From Whitmania pigra (Eukaryota > Annelida > Clitellata > Hirudinida > Haemopidae): a DNA stretch of 64,000 nt. The stretch spans positions 375,001 through 439,000 of the forward strand of contig JAJTWR010000323.1 in assembly GCA_021613335.1 (NCBI GenBank), read 5' to 3'. Position 1 is the stretch's first letter. Every line of letters begins with the position of its first letter. Both the position numbers and the translations under genes were made by a program. A model generated the notes under the pieces. The model was not told the DNA's origin, ran no database searches, and saw only the letters and a list, made by a program, of their open reading frames with translations. Shown here in pieces: positions 9,061-19,699 of the stretch.

Positions 9061-10081
9061 GATGTTCTTGGTGCTTGTTGGAGTCTCCTCCGGTTGATAG
9101 CTAGTGGTAGCTTTTTAAACCCTCAGTAATAAAATTTTGTTTAAATTTGAATTTTGTAAATGATTTATTTACTGCAAAATAAAAAAAAAACTAATGAAGC
9201 CTCTTTTATTCGCGGAGTAACTAGTTTAAAACAATTATACCTAAGTCAAATGAACATGAAATATCCAGAGAACGTCCAACAAAATAAAATCGTTCAAATT
9301 TACTGCTAAATTATAATCATACAGCGCTGCATCCTGGCGGCGCAAGCTGAGTTGCGAACACAAAACCTAACGACTTTTACCGTCGTTCGCAGGAAAGCTA
9401 CCCTCCAACCAGCGGTTCTCAACTTTTCTGACGCCCCCACCCCAAGGCAGCACATGCGGTACTGCGGCGACCCCCAACAACAAAATTGACTAGGCTACCT
9501 TTCAATCATGAATCGTTGTTGCTGTTATGCCTTTGGCTCCTAAATATTAGAAAATTTATATTTAAAACATAAATATCACACTTGCAAAATTTAGTTAATT
9601 TTAAATTATTTATTTTGTATCATTATTTGTGTTTCTAAACACTATAACAGTTTCAGTAAAATGGCAGTGCTTGCTAAATTCAAGATGGCAGCAACCAACA
9701 AACATTAACAAACAGCTTACTAGCAAACATAAACTTAACGGAGAACAAGAGATGTGAACACATTTTTATCATGTATATTTCATTCGTACAATGCACGACA
9801 TCAAATAAAGTAATGGTTGGTTGTACCAAGTTCCGACTACAGTTGCTACTTTGTATTAAGCCAGCCTGCAAGCCAGTTGCTAAACGTCAAACTAAGGGCG
9901 CAAGAATCTCTTCCATCCAGCAAACTGCCCGACGCAACATTGAGCGTTATATAATCGAAAAATGCTTAAACTATAAATAGAATCTTGCTAAAAAATGTAG
10001 GGTTAAGGTTAAGGTTTTGCCAAAAAATGTGTCTTTAAAAAATATTTTTAAAAATATTCATGTTAAAAAAATATTAAATTC
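9061..10081. other. Junction of units 1 and 2, with channel and hAT remnants
   Basis: Contains the common channel 3'-flank block (9115-9310). Next is a short remnant of a beta channel C-terminus and 3' UTR (about 9310-9410, related to 6035-6115). A sequence starting CAGCGGTTCTCAAC near 9419 resembles the terminus of Charlie-type hAT elements; no matching far end was seen. The small ORF 9771-9980 lies at the right. Confidence 0.5.
9771..9980 (+). CDS. Small basic ORF, unit 2 copy, unknown
   Basis: 69 residues, nearly identical to the ORF at 698-907 (one Ala to Ser change in the visible protein). Same position relative to the alpha channel. Function and coding status are uncertain. Confidence 0.25.
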   Translation: MYISFVQCTTSNKVMVGCTKFRLQLLLCIKPACKPVAKRQTKGARISSIQQTARRNIERYIIEKCLNYK

Positions 10082-11656
10082 TCAAGGTCTTAGGCGACCC
10101 TTGGCAAAAGTGTCAGGTGACTCCAAAGTTGAGATATGCTGCTCTAAACCATCTTGCACGCCATTATTGACATCGCTCTTCTTTTTACAACCCTTGAGTA
10201 TTCGATAGAAAAGTTCAAACACCTCAAAGAATGTCATGGCCGTTACCCCCAACCACAGACTCAGGATACCTCCTACCAATGAAACCATAACGTCCCACGA
10301 GTAAAAAGGTTTGTCTTGGAGAAGAAACGGTTTCTCATCTTCGATGACCAATTTCACAATCATATAGGATTCTCCAACCTCTTTCAAATCCTTCAAACTT
10401 ATATTTTTGGAATTCGTGGAGTTTTGATCAAATTCGAAGTAAGCTGCGAATCTCTCCCTGAGATCCGTGTCGTTGCTGGTGCAATTGTTTATATAAGAAC
10501 GGTAGAACGAGAGTTGTTGGTTAGGCGGAGGCCAAGGGGCTGAGGCGACACTGTATTGGTAACTGATCTCCTTACAAGGTAGCTTACATTCTTCGCAAGC
10601 AGAAATGTTTTCCGATATATCATAACTGCATTTCAAAGCAGAGATCTGATATCCCACTTGTGTTTCGTTTAATTCTTGGGAAAGGTTGGCACAAAGTTGA
10701 ACGTCAGAAAGAGTGTCAGGTATGTCGAACCAGTGGGCAACGCATCCGCATTTTTGAAAGATTGCTTTTTGCTTGCAGTGTTCGTTGCACAAATCAAAAG
10801 TGTATGCTTTCGTTGGCGATTCTGTCAATGTTTTTTGTTCCGTACAACCTTGGGCATTATGGGGCTTGTCGAGTCTTTCAATATTCGTCTGAACTATTTT
10901 CACGACTGTCTCCGTACCTGGTCCAACGGTGAGTCCTCTTTTTATATCCGCTGATGTTCCCGAAGGATGTATCGAAATGGCTGCTCCATGCGCCCTTGAA
11001 GATGACAGAGATACATCGAAAGGTATTGTAATCATATTCGGAGGCCCGATGTTCAAAATCAAAGACATTCCTCTTATAAACCTGTTCCTTGTGATGTTCA
11101 TTTCACTGGTCTTTATCGTGAGGCACACACCATATTCTGTTATTTGGGAAATGGTATAGTTGCACTCATCAGCATATTGCCAATTTTCGTAATACACACT
11201 ACATTCCATTATCAGCCTCAAACATTCAGAAACTGACGTGTCATAAGAGATGTAACTGTCTATGTTTAGCAAAAATCCTGATAACGAATTCAATATTTCA
11301 AATATCCATTCGAGCCATAAACTCTTCAAATATTTTTGCAAAAGTGAAATAGTGTTAAAGTAATCCTCCATTTCTTTATTGTCGATAGAGTTGAGAAACT
11401 TGTTCAAGGAACAAACAGTGACATCTGGAAACACAATTCTTCCCTTATTGTCTTCTCCGAACTTCGTCTTAATCGGCCAGTTGAAAAACTTTGTAAAGAG
11501 TGTTACGAACAGATAAACTAACACGACAGTGCAGGCCAAAACGGCAATTATCCATACGAACTTCAGAAACTTGTCTTTCGATTTTATTATCCTTGAAATG
11601 CCACGAAACGAAGTAGTTTCTCCGAAATTTTTCAGTTCTTGTTTTACGTGCGACAT
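10082..11656 (-). CDS. DEG/ENaC sodium channel, alpha copy 3
   Basis: 524 residues with the alpha tail ending GRLRP. The family landmarks are intact: RG at 18-19, FPDVTVC, KCGC, EECKLPC, GVT. It is the most divergent intact copy, in two ectodomain patches: about 91-140 (for example NKEMEDYFNTISLLQKYL) and about 335-356 (VGYQISALKCSYDISENISAC). Elsewhere it is nearly the same as the others. The patchy divergence points to diversification of the outer domain or to gene conversion around it. The start is the family ATG after the TTTCAG acceptor. Confidence 0.93.
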   Translation of the reverse strand: MSHVKQELKNFGETTSFRGISRIIKSKDKFLKFVWIIAVLACTVVLVYLFVTLFTKFFNWPIKTKFGEDNKGRIVFPDVTVCSLNKFLNSIDNKEMEDYFNTISLLQKYLKSLWLEWIFEILNSLSGFLLNIDSYISYDTSVSECLRLIMECSVYYENWQYADECNYTISQITEYGVCLTIKTSEMNITRNRFIRGMSLILNIGPPNMITIPFDVSLSSSRAHGAAISIHPSGTSADIKRGLTVGPGTETVVKIVQTNIERLDKPHNAQGCTEQKTLTESPTKAYTFDLCNEHCKQKAIFQKCGCVAHWFDIPDTLSDVQLCANLSQELNETQVGYQISALKCSYDISENISACEECKLPCKEISYQYSVASAPWPPPNQQLSFYRSYINNCTSNDTDLRERFAAYFEFDQNSTNSKNISLKDLKEVGESYMIVKLVIEDEKPFLLQDKPFYSWDVMVSLVGGILSLWLGVTAMTFFEVFELFYRILKGCKKKSDVNNGVQDGLEQHISTLESPDTFAKGRLRP

Positions 11657-13252
11657 GACGATTTCAGATACTGAAATACAGTAAAGTATAAAATTAATTT
11701 TAGTTTTTTAAACGCGACTGAAATATATGTGAAAACTTGTTTTAGTCGGTCCCTCCGAGTACCTCAATACAAAAATTTGACTCACGATCATTTCGAGACT
11801 ATTGTTGGAAAATGAGTGCCTGAGCCAATAATCTGAATAAATAGTGAGTTCCAATCAATTGCCATCCACCTTTGTGCTTATTTGCGTCATAAGCATTCGT
11901 ATTGAAATAACCCGGGAGTCCGCAAATAAGCAAGTTAACTCATAAGTTTATTAGAGCAAGTATTCAGTTAACGGAACTGAATAACAGAAGTTAAATGTTT
12001 AAGGATTGAGGTACTTAAGAATGCAAATGGATATTTGGACCCCTAAGTTATCCGGACTCTCGCCGATTGTCAGGTTATTAGCGAGAATACTTTCTTTAGC
12101 AACAATAGCGAAACAAAGTGCACGAAAAATAAACCAAAAATATTTAAACACAAATTTAATTACATTAGCAATACAAACTTAATTAATTTCATAATATTAA
12201 CCAATAAAGGGGACCCTTTTTGTTAGTAGAGCTACATACTGGGACATGAAAGACCATATTAATAATAATAATAATAATAAGACATAATAATAATAATAAT
12301 TGATTTAAATTTTTTTGATCAAATCATTGAAAGCTCTGTTGGCCTTCTTAAATGAGCATAAAACAATTTCAGAAAAAAAATTGTGTTGAAGACTAATCTA
12401 AGTAAGATTTTTAACAACATTTATTTTTAATAACCTTTTCGAGCTCAAGTTGAATTTATGTTTCAAAATAATTTTTTGATTCATATTTGTTATAAATTAT
12501 CCAGCAAAATGTCAAACTGAACTGAACAAAAAGGGAATATTGAATTGGGTGCATAAACTATCAAGTGACTTTAAAATCATAATTATTATAATTGTCAGGA
12601 CATTATAATTGAGTCATTGAGTTAAACCTTAAAAAATGCATGGTTCAAATAATTCATATTCTAATTCAAAACCTGCAATTTAGCCTTGATCCTAACCATA
12701 ACTCTAATCTTAATTCTAACCAAAATCCTATACCTTACCATATCTAAACTTAGCACCACATACTATTATACAAAATAATACAGCTCCGAAAGCGTTTAAC
12801 GTAAATTATCAAATGCTAACCCTAGCCCTAACTCTAATCCTAACGTAATAATAACTTTCTCGTGAATGTGAATAGCTTTAACTACCTGTCACATATTTAT
12901 TCCAGATTTGCTGCTGTTACAACGAAGAAACCCTAGTGAAAGTTTTAATAACAATCATGTTAACTAATGGGTTAATTATTTGGTGGCATTTTACTATTTT
13001 TCTTTTTTAAACACTAAGTAATAGAGTTTTGTTTAAATTTGAATTTTGTAAATGCTTTATTTATTGCAAAATAAAAAAAAACTTTTGAAACCTCTTTTAT
13101 TTGCGGTGTAACTATTCTAGAACAATTTAAGACAAATGGACATGAAATATCCAGAGACCGTCCAACAAAATAAAATCGTTCAAATTAACTGTTAAATTAT
13201 AATCATATAGCGCTGAATCCTGGTAGTGCAAGCTGAGTTGCGAACACGAAAC
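11657..13252. other. Spacer between alpha 3 and beta 4, with both hAT empty sites
   Basis: Same spacer as 2584-6089 but lacking both transposons. The uninterrupted targets are CCTTACCATATC near 12.74 kb and CCTAGCCCTAACTC near 12.82 kb. Also present are the hairpin (11961-11983) and ATA/AAT microsatellites near 12.26-12.30 kb. No gene was seen. Confidence 0.7.
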
Positions 13253-14803
13253 TTAACGACTTTTATCGTCGTTCGCAGGAACGCTAAACTCTAAACCAAC
13301 TATCACGCCATTATTGGCATCGCTCTTCTTTTTAAAACCCTTGAGTATTCGATAGCAAAGTTCAAACACCTCAAAGAATGTCATGGCCGTTACCCCCAAC
13401 CACAGACTCAGGATACCTCCTACCAATGAAACCATAACGTCCCACGAGTAAAAAGGTTTGTCCTGAAGAAGAAACGGTTTCTCATCTTCGATGACCAATT
13501 TCACTAGCATATAGGATTCTCCAACCTCTTTCAAATCTTTCAAACTTATTTTTTTGGAATTCGTGGAGTTTTGATCAAATTCGAAGTAAGCTGCGAATCT
13601 TTCCCTGAGATCGGGGTCGTCTCTGGTGCAATCGTTTATATAAGAACGGTAGAACGAGAGTTGTTGGTTAGGCGGAGGCCACGGCGCTGAGGCGACACTG
13701 TATTTGTAACTGATCTCCTTACAAGGTAGCTTACATTCTTCGCAAGTAGAAGTGAATTCTGATATCGAAAAACTGCAAATCATATCCAAGATCTGAGATA
13801 ACGCTTGTGTTTCGTTTAATTCTTCGGAAAAGTTGGCACAAATTTGAACGTCAGAGAGAGTGTCAGGTACGTCGAACCAATGGGCAACGCATCCGCATTT
13901 TTGAAAGATTGTTTTTTGCTTGCAGTGTTCGTTGCACAAATCAAAAGTGTATGCTTTCGTTGGCGATTCTGTCAATGTTTTTTGTTCAGTACAACCTTGG
14001 GCATTATGAGGCTTGTCGAGTCTTTCAACATTCGTCTGAACTATTTTCACAACTGTCTCCGTACCTGGTCCAACGGTGAGTCCTCTTTTTATATCCGCTG
14101 ATGTTCCCGAAGGATGTATCGAAATGGCTGCTCCATGCGCCCTTGAAGATGACAGAGATACATCGAAAGGTATTGTAATCATATTCGGAGGCCCGATGTT
14201 CAAAATCAAAGACATTCCTCTTATAAACCTGTTCCTTGAGATGTTCATTTCACTGATCTTTATCGTGAGGCACACACCATATTCTGTATTTTCTGAAATG
14301 GTATAGTTGCACTCATCAGCATATTGCCAATTTTCGTAATACACACTACATTCCATTATCAGCCTCAAACATTCAGAAACTGACGTGTCATACGGGAAAT
14401 AACGGAAGTCTTGGTTTACCAAAAATCCTGATACTGAATTCATTATTTCAAATATCCATTCGGTCCCACTCTCCATTTGTTTTAGCAAAAGTGAAACATT
14501 TTTTAAGTAATTCTCAAATTTTCTATCGTCTATGGAGTTGAGAAACTTGTTCAAGGAACAAACAGTGACATCTGGAAACACAATTCTTCCCTTATTGTCT
14601 TCTCCAAACTTCGTCGTAATCGGCCAGTTGAAAAACTTTGTGAAGAGAGTTACGAACAGATAAACTAACACGGCAGTACAGGCCAAGAAGGCAATTATCC
14701 ATACGAACTTCAGAAACTTGTCTTTCGATTTTATTATCCTTGAAATGCCACGAAACGAAGTAGTTTCTCCGAAATTTCTTAGTTCTTGTTTTACGTGCGA
14801 CAT
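13253..14803 (-). CDS. DEG/ENaC sodium channel, beta copy 4
   Basis: 516 residues with the beta tail (NDDKSR), almost identical to copy 2 at both ends. The middle (about 135-245) matches alpha copy 3 instead: SVSECLRL, YADECNYTIS, NMITIPF, SADIKRGLTVG. That makes it a mosaic. Key motifs are as in the other copies (RG, FPDVTVC, KCGC, GVT). The start ATG at 14803 lies downstream of a TTTCAG acceptor. Confidence 0.93.
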   Translation of the reverse strand: MSHVKQELRNFGETTSFRGISRIIKSKDKFLKFVWIIAFLACTAVLVYLFVTLFTKFFNWPITTKFGEDNKGRIVFPDVTVCSLNKFLNSIDDRKFENYLKNVSLLLKQMESGTEWIFEIMNSVSGFLVNQDFRYFPYDTSVSECLRLIMECSVYYENWQYADECNYTISENTEYGVCLTIKISEMNISRNRFIRGMSLILNIGPPNMITIPFDVSLSSSRAHGAAISIHPSGTSADIKRGLTVGPGTETVVKIVQTNVERLDKPHNAQGCTEQKTLTESPTKAYTFDLCNEHCKQKTIFQKCGCVAHWFDVPDTLSDVQICANFSEELNETQALSQILDMICSFSISEFTSTCEECKLPCKEISYKYSVASAPWPPPNQQLSFYRSYINDCTRDDPDLRERFAAYFEFDQNSTNSKKISLKDLKEVGESYMLVKLVIEDEKPFLLQDKPFYSWDVMVSLVGGILSLWLGVTAMTFFEVFELCYRILKGFKKKSDANNGVIVGLEFSVPANDDKSR

Positions 14804-15416
14804 GACGATTTCAGATACTGAAATACAGTATTGATTTTTAATATTTTAAACGCTATTAAGCAACATGTTAAAACTTGTTTTAGTCGGTCCCTCCCAGTAC
14901 CTCAAAACAAAAATTTGACTCACAATTACTTTGAGACTATTGTTGGAAAATGAGTGTCTGAGACAATAATCTGAATAAATAATGAGTTCCAATCAATTGC
15001 CAGCCGCCTTTGTGGTTATTTGCGTCATAAGAATTCGTATTGAAATAACCCGGGAATAAGCAAATAAGCAAGTTAACTCATAAGTTTATTAGAGCAAGTA
15101 TTCAGTTAACGGAACTGAATAACAGAAGTTAAATGTTTAATGATTGAGGTACTTAAGGATGCAAATGGATATATGGACCCCTAAGTTGTCCGGACTCTCG
15201 CCAATTGTCAGGTGATTAGCGAGAATACTTTCTTTAGCAACAATAGCGAGACCACGTGCACAAAAAAGATACAAACTTAATTAATTTCAAAAACCGGGTT
15301 TGGAACACTTACACTCTCTTTAAATCTGTTTGTCCCGAAAAGACTGCCCCCTGCTATACTTCGCCAGTCGGCGGATGTGTGTCACCTTCACCTTTACTCT
15401 TGGGACACAATCTCTA
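14804..15416. other. 5' flank of beta channel 4
   Basis: Near-identical to 7641-8253, with the hairpin at 15099-15121. No gene was seen. Confidence 0.5.
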
Positions 15417-16223
15417 TCATGGTGTCCATGCCACCACTATCGATTCAATGCAAGCTTTTCTTCCTCCTGCATTTCCACAAAAATGCTTGATGAAAAAGAT
15501 ACTCAGCACAACAAATGATAACATTAGAGTCTCTGATGACTTCTGAAGGTCAGAAGGTTTGTTATGGCTGAGAATTCCACAAGTAAATTTCTCAGACATT
15601 GACTCAATTTCCTCAACCTCGGACTTATGACCGTTGAGCACTTCATTGTCAACATCTCCATTCTTCGCTGCAATGATATCCGCAGTCCTGACCTCCACAA
15701 CGTCCACCGCTGAATTTAATTCGGCCACCTCCAATTCAAATCGCTCGCCACTGTCTTCCAGGTCTAGCTCCTCCACTGATTCCTCAACGCGAGGAAGCTC
15801 CACTCTGGTCTCTACCAAAGCCCTTCCTTCAATTACCTCCTCGGTTTTCTTTCCAACCGACACCAACGAGGCAATCGTGCACGGAATTGGCTCATCGGAG
15901 ACTGACGTGACTTTTTTGGTGTTTGCGAAACTTTCCCTCAGCTCAGCACTGTCTTTATTTTCAACATTGTCCATCCTTACATAAAGCTCATCTATTAGAC
16001 TGTCCTTGTCAACCATCAAACCGCCCACTTTTACTTCAGACAAGGTCTCCACGACACCGTCCTCCTCACCCAGCTCTTCCCTCCGCTTCTTCCCCGATTC
16101 CTCACTCCATGGAAGCAACACATTGATCTCTCTCAAAGTTCTTTCATCTACAATTTTCTCGGTCTCTTTCTCAACCGAAACCAGTGTGGCAATCGGGTGC
16201 ACAGCTGCTGCTTCAGCTGACAT
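15417..16223 (-). CDS. Acidic tail-anchored-like protein, unknown, copy 2
   Basis: 268 residues, with the same translated protein as the gene at 8254-9060: the same internal duplication and the same C-terminal hydrophobic segment. Such identity fits very recent duplication or conversion and does not by itself prove selection. Family unknown. Confidence 0.55.
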   Translation of the reverse strand: MSAEAAAVHPIATLVSVEKETEKIVDERTLREINVLLPWSEESGKKRREELGEEDGVVETLSEVKVGGLMVDKDSLIDELYVRMDNVENKDSAELRESFANTKKVTSVSDEPIPCTIASLVSVGKKTEEVIEGRALVETRVELPRVEESVEELDLEDSGERFELEVAELNSAVDVVEVRTADIIAAKNGDVDNEVLNGHKSEVEEIESMSEKFTCGILSHNKPSDLQKSSETLMLSFVVLSIFFIKHFCGNAGGRKACIESIVVAWTP

Positions 16224-17250
16224 GATGTTCTTGGTGCTTGTTGGAGTCTCCTCCGGTTGATAGCTAGTGGTAGCTTTTTAAACCCTCAGTAATAAAATTT
16301 TGTTTAAATTTGAATTTTGTAAATGATTTATTTACTGCAAAATAAAAAAAAACTAATGAAGCCTCTTTTATTCGCGGAGTAACTAGTTTAAAACAATTAT
16401 ACCTAAGTCAAATGAACATGAAATATCCAGAGAACGTCCAACAAAATAAAATCGTTCAAATTAACTGCTAAATTATAATCATATAGCGCTGCATCCTGGC
16501 GGCGCAAGCTGAGTTGCGAACACAAAACCTAACGACTTTTACCGTCGTTCGCAGGAAAGCTACCCTCCAACCAGCGGTTCTCAACCTTTCTGACGCCCCC
16601 ACCCCAAGGCAGCACATGCGGTACTGCGGCGACCCCCAACAACAAAATTGACTAGGCTACCTTTCAATCATGAATCGTTGTTGCTGTTATGCCTTTGGCT
16701 CCTAAATATTAGAAAATTTATATTTAAAACGTAAATATCACACTTGCAAGATTTAGTTAATTTTAAATTATTTATTTTGTATCATTATTTGTGTTTCTAA
16801 ACACTATAACAGTTTCAGTAAGATGGCAATGCTTGCTAAATTCAAGATGGCAGCAACCAACAAACATTAACAAACAGCTTACTAGCAAACATAAACTTAA
16901 CGGAGAACAAAAGATGTGAACACATTTTTATCATGTATATTTCATTCGTACAATGCACGACATCAAATAAAGTAATGGTTGGTTGTACCAAGTTCCGACT
17001 ACAGTTGCTACTTTGTATTAAGCCAGCCTGCAAGCCAGTTGCTAAACGTCAAACTAAGGCCGCAAGAATCTCTGCAATCCAGCAAACTGCCCGACGAAAC
17101 ATTGAGCGTTACATAATAACCGAAAAATGCTTACAATATAAAAAGGATCTTGCTCAAAAATATATATGGAGTTAAGGATAACGTTTAGCCAAAAAATATG
17201 TCTTTCAAAAATATTTTAAAAAATATTCATGTTAAAAAAATATTAAATTC
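16224..17250. other. Junction of units 2 and 3
   Basis: Repeats 9061-10081: channel 3'-flank block, beta C-terminal remnant (about 16.47-16.57 kb), CAGCGGTTCTCAACC hAT-like terminus near 16.58 kb, then the small ORF 16933-17175. Confidence 0.5.
16933..17175 (+). CDS. Small basic ORF, unit 3 copy, longer
   Basis: 80 residues. Relative to the copies at 698 and 9771 it shows several silent changes, one inserted codon, and loss of the usual stop, giving a longer tail (QYKKDLAQKYIWS). Unknown function; coding status uncertain. Confidence 0.25.
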   Translation: MYISFVQCTTSNKVMVGCTKFRLQLLLCIKPACKPVAKRQTKAARISAIQQTARRNIERYIITEKCLQYKKDLAQKYIWS

Positions 17251-18825
17251 TCAAGGTCTTAGGCGACCCTTGGCAAAAGTGTCAGGTGACTCCAAAGTTG
17301 AGATCTGCTGCTCTAAACCATCTTGCACGCCATTATTGACATCCCTCTTCTTTTTACAACCCTTGAGTATTCGATAGAAAAGTTCAAACACCTCAAAGAA
17401 TGTCATGGCCGTTACCCCCAACCACAGACTCAGGATACCTCCTACCAATGAAACCATAACGTCCCACGAATAAAAAGGTTTGTCCTGAAGAAGAAACGGT
17501 TTCTCATCTTCGATGACCAATTTCACAATCATATAGGATTCTCCAACCTCTTTCAAATCTTTCAAACTTTTATTTTGGGAATTCGTGGAGTTTTGATCAA
17601 ATTCAAAGTAAGCTGCGAATCTCTCCCTGAGATCCGTGTCGTTGCTGGTGCAATCGTTTATATAAGAACGGTAGAACGAGAGTTGTTGGTTAGGCGGAGG
17701 CCACGGGGCTGAGGCGACACTGTATTGGTAACTGATCTCCTTACAAGGTAGCTTACATTCTTCGCAATTAGAAGTGAATTCTGTTATCGAAAAACTGCAA
17801 ATCATATCCAAGATCTGAGATAACGCTTGTGTTTCGTTTAATTCTTGGGAAATGTTGGCACAAAGTTGAACGTCAGAAAGAGTGTCAGGTATGTCGAACC
17901 AGTGGGCAACGCATCCGCATTTTTGAAAGATTGTTTTTTGCACGCAGTGTTCGTTGCACAAATCAAAAGTGTATGCTTCCGTTGGCGATTCTGTCAATGT
18001 TTTTTGTTCCGTACAACCTTGGGCATTATGGGGCTTGTCGAGTCTTTCAACATTCGTCTGAACTATTTTCACGATTGTCTCCGTACCTGGTCCAACGGTG
18101 AGTCCTCTTTTTATATCCGCTGATGTTCCTGAAGGATGTATCGAAATGGCTGCTCCATGTGCCCTTGAAGATGACAGAGATACATCGAAAGGAATTGTAA
18201 TCAGATTCGGAGGCCCAATGTTCAAAATTAAAGACATTCCTCTTATAAACCTGTTCCTTGTGATGTTCATTTCACTGGTCTTTATCGTGAGGCATACTCC
18301 ATATTCTATATTTTCTGAGATGTTATAGTGGCACTCACCAGCATATTGCCAATTTTCGTAATACACACTACATTCCATTATTAACTTCAAACATTTAGAA
18401 GCTGACGTGTCATACGGGAAATAACTGAAGTCTTGATTTACCAAAAATCCTGATACCGAATTCAATATTTCAAATATCCATTCGGTCCCACTCTCCATTT
18501 GTTTTAGCAAAAGTGAAACATTTTTTAAGTAATTCTCAAATTTTTTATCGTCGATGGAGTTGAGAAACTTGTTCAAGGAACAAACAGTGACATCTGGAAA
18601 CACAATTCTTCCCTTATTGTCTTCTCCGAACTTCGTCGTAACTGGCCAGTTGAAAAACTTTGTAAAGAGAGTTACGAACAGATAAACTAACACGGCAGTA
18701 CAGGCCAAGACGGCTATTATCCATACGAACTTCAGAAACTTGTCTTTCGATTTTATTATCCTTGAAATGCCACGAAACGAAGTAGTTTCTCCGAAATTTT
18801 TCAGTTCTTGTTTTACGTGCGACAT
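17251..18825 (-). CDS. DEG/ENaC sodium channel, alpha-type copy 5
   Basis: 524 residues from the family ATG at 18825. An upstream GTG in frame at 18840 is not a likely eukaryotic start. The tail and TM2 side are alpha type (ending GRLRP), but residues about 100-165 match beta copy 2 (LLLKQMESG, SYFPYDTSASKCLKL, YAGECHY). This is another mosaic. It has RG at 18-19, FPDVTVC, KCGC and GVT. It lies at the right end of the array, upstream of the broken copy 6. Confidence 0.93.
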   Translation of the reverse strand: MSHVKQELKNFGETTSFRGISRIIKSKDKFLKFVWIIAVLACTAVLVYLFVTLFTKFFNWPVTTKFGEDNKGRIVFPDVTVCSLNKFLNSIDDKKFENYLKNVSLLLKQMESGTEWIFEILNSVSGFLVNQDFSYFPYDTSASKCLKLIMECSVYYENWQYAGECHYNISENIEYGVCLTIKTSEMNITRNRFIRGMSLILNIGPPNLITIPFDVSLSSSRAHGAAISIHPSGTSADIKRGLTVGPGTETIVKIVQTNVERLDKPHNAQGCTEQKTLTESPTEAYTFDLCNEHCVQKTIFQKCGCVAHWFDIPDTLSDVQLCANISQELNETQALSQILDMICSFSITEFTSNCEECKLPCKEISYQYSVASAPWPPPNQQLSFYRSYINDCTSNDTDLRERFAAYFEFDQNSTNSQNKSLKDLKEVGESYMIVKLVIEDEKPFLLQDKPFYSWDVMVSLVGGILSLWLGVTAMTFFEVFELFYRILKGCKKKRDVNNGVQDGLEQQISTLESPDTFAKGRLRP

Positions 18826-19699
18826 GACGATTTCAAACACTGAAATACAGTTTTGATTTTAGTCTTTTAAACGCTATTGAAAAATATGCGAAAGCTTGTT
18901 TTAGTCGGTCCCTCCCAGTACCTCAAAACAAAAATTTGGCACACGATCACTTCGAGACTATTGTTGGAAAATGAGTGCCTGAGCCAATAATCTGAATAAA
19001 TAATGAGTTCCAATCAATTGTCAGCCACCTTTGTGCTTATTTGCGTCATAAGCATTCGTATTAAAATGCTGTTTGAGCTTTTCATTGAGCCAGAATGACC
19101 GAAGAGAATATTGTCGGCCTAATAAAGCTCCATGGCTCAAGATAATATCGGCATTAAACAATCATGTTTCTTCAATTTAAATAAAGACGAATTTATCAAA
19201 TTGTTTAATTTTTCAAAATAGTAATTTAATTCCAAAGTTTTAAAATTACAGATCTGCTTGAAAAAATCGATAGAGACTGTCAGATTTTAAATTTGTTATT
19301 AAAAAAGCCAATAATAATAATAAGAAAGAGTACCTAAACAAATCGGCTTTAGGTGCAAATTTTAAACTGAATAAGTTCTATTCATATCTTAGAACTGAAT
19401 AAAACGTATTCATCTCTTTATTAACATTAATCTTTTTTTGATATTCTAATTATCCCATTTGTTGAGTGCCTCATGTGTCCTATCTGAAGATTCCTTCTGG
19501 AGCTCGAAGAAAATTTCAAGTACTTATTATTCATCATTTAAATATTATTCAAATGTTTTATAAATTATTCAGCCCAATGTCAAGCCGATCTGAACACAAC
19601 GTTAATTTTTAGTCAGAAGTTGGATGCAAAACTATCGACATGACATTAAAATCATAGTTATTATAATTAATTACAAATCATGAAAACAATAAAATGAAT
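18826..19699. other. 5' flank of channel 5 and diverged spacer
   Basis: Conserved channel 5' flank up to 19062, then AT-rich sequence unlike the other units until spacer-like sequence returns near 19.57-19.67 kb. No gene was seen. Confidence 0.45.

Larger units (their letters stand above)
643..9715. repeat. Segmental repeat unit 1 (about 9.07 kb)
   Basis: Carries alpha channel 1, beta channel 2 and the 268-residue gene. It aligns along its length with unit 2 (9716-16877). Its extra length is almost all explained by two hAT insertions (3644-5009 and 5113-5666, each plus an 8-bp duplication, 1,936 bp in total). Without them it would be about 7.14 kb against 7.16 kb for unit 2. Confidence 0.85.
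9716..16877. repeat. Segmental repeat unit 2 (about 7.16 kb)
   Basis: Carries alpha channel 3, beta channel 4 and the second 268-residue gene. Offsets to unit 1 are constant over long runs (9,073 bases on the alpha side, 7,163 on the beta side), the difference being the two hAT insertions. The stretch from the beta 5' half through the 268-residue gene is close to identical to unit 1. Confidence 0.85.
16878..19062. repeat. Segmental repeat unit 3, partial
   Basis: Carries only the alpha-type channel 5. Homology stops at 19062 (CATTCGTATT, then new sequence), exactly where the other units enter the CCCGGG/hairpin repeat. The breakpoint therefore coincides with that repeat's edge. Confidence 0.75.

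Noticed and set aside
8471..9097. Ser/Thr-rich plus-strand ORFs opposite the 268-residue gene
   Set aside because: Low-complexity mirror of the acidic protein; the minus-strand ORF is longer and has a TM and internal repeat.
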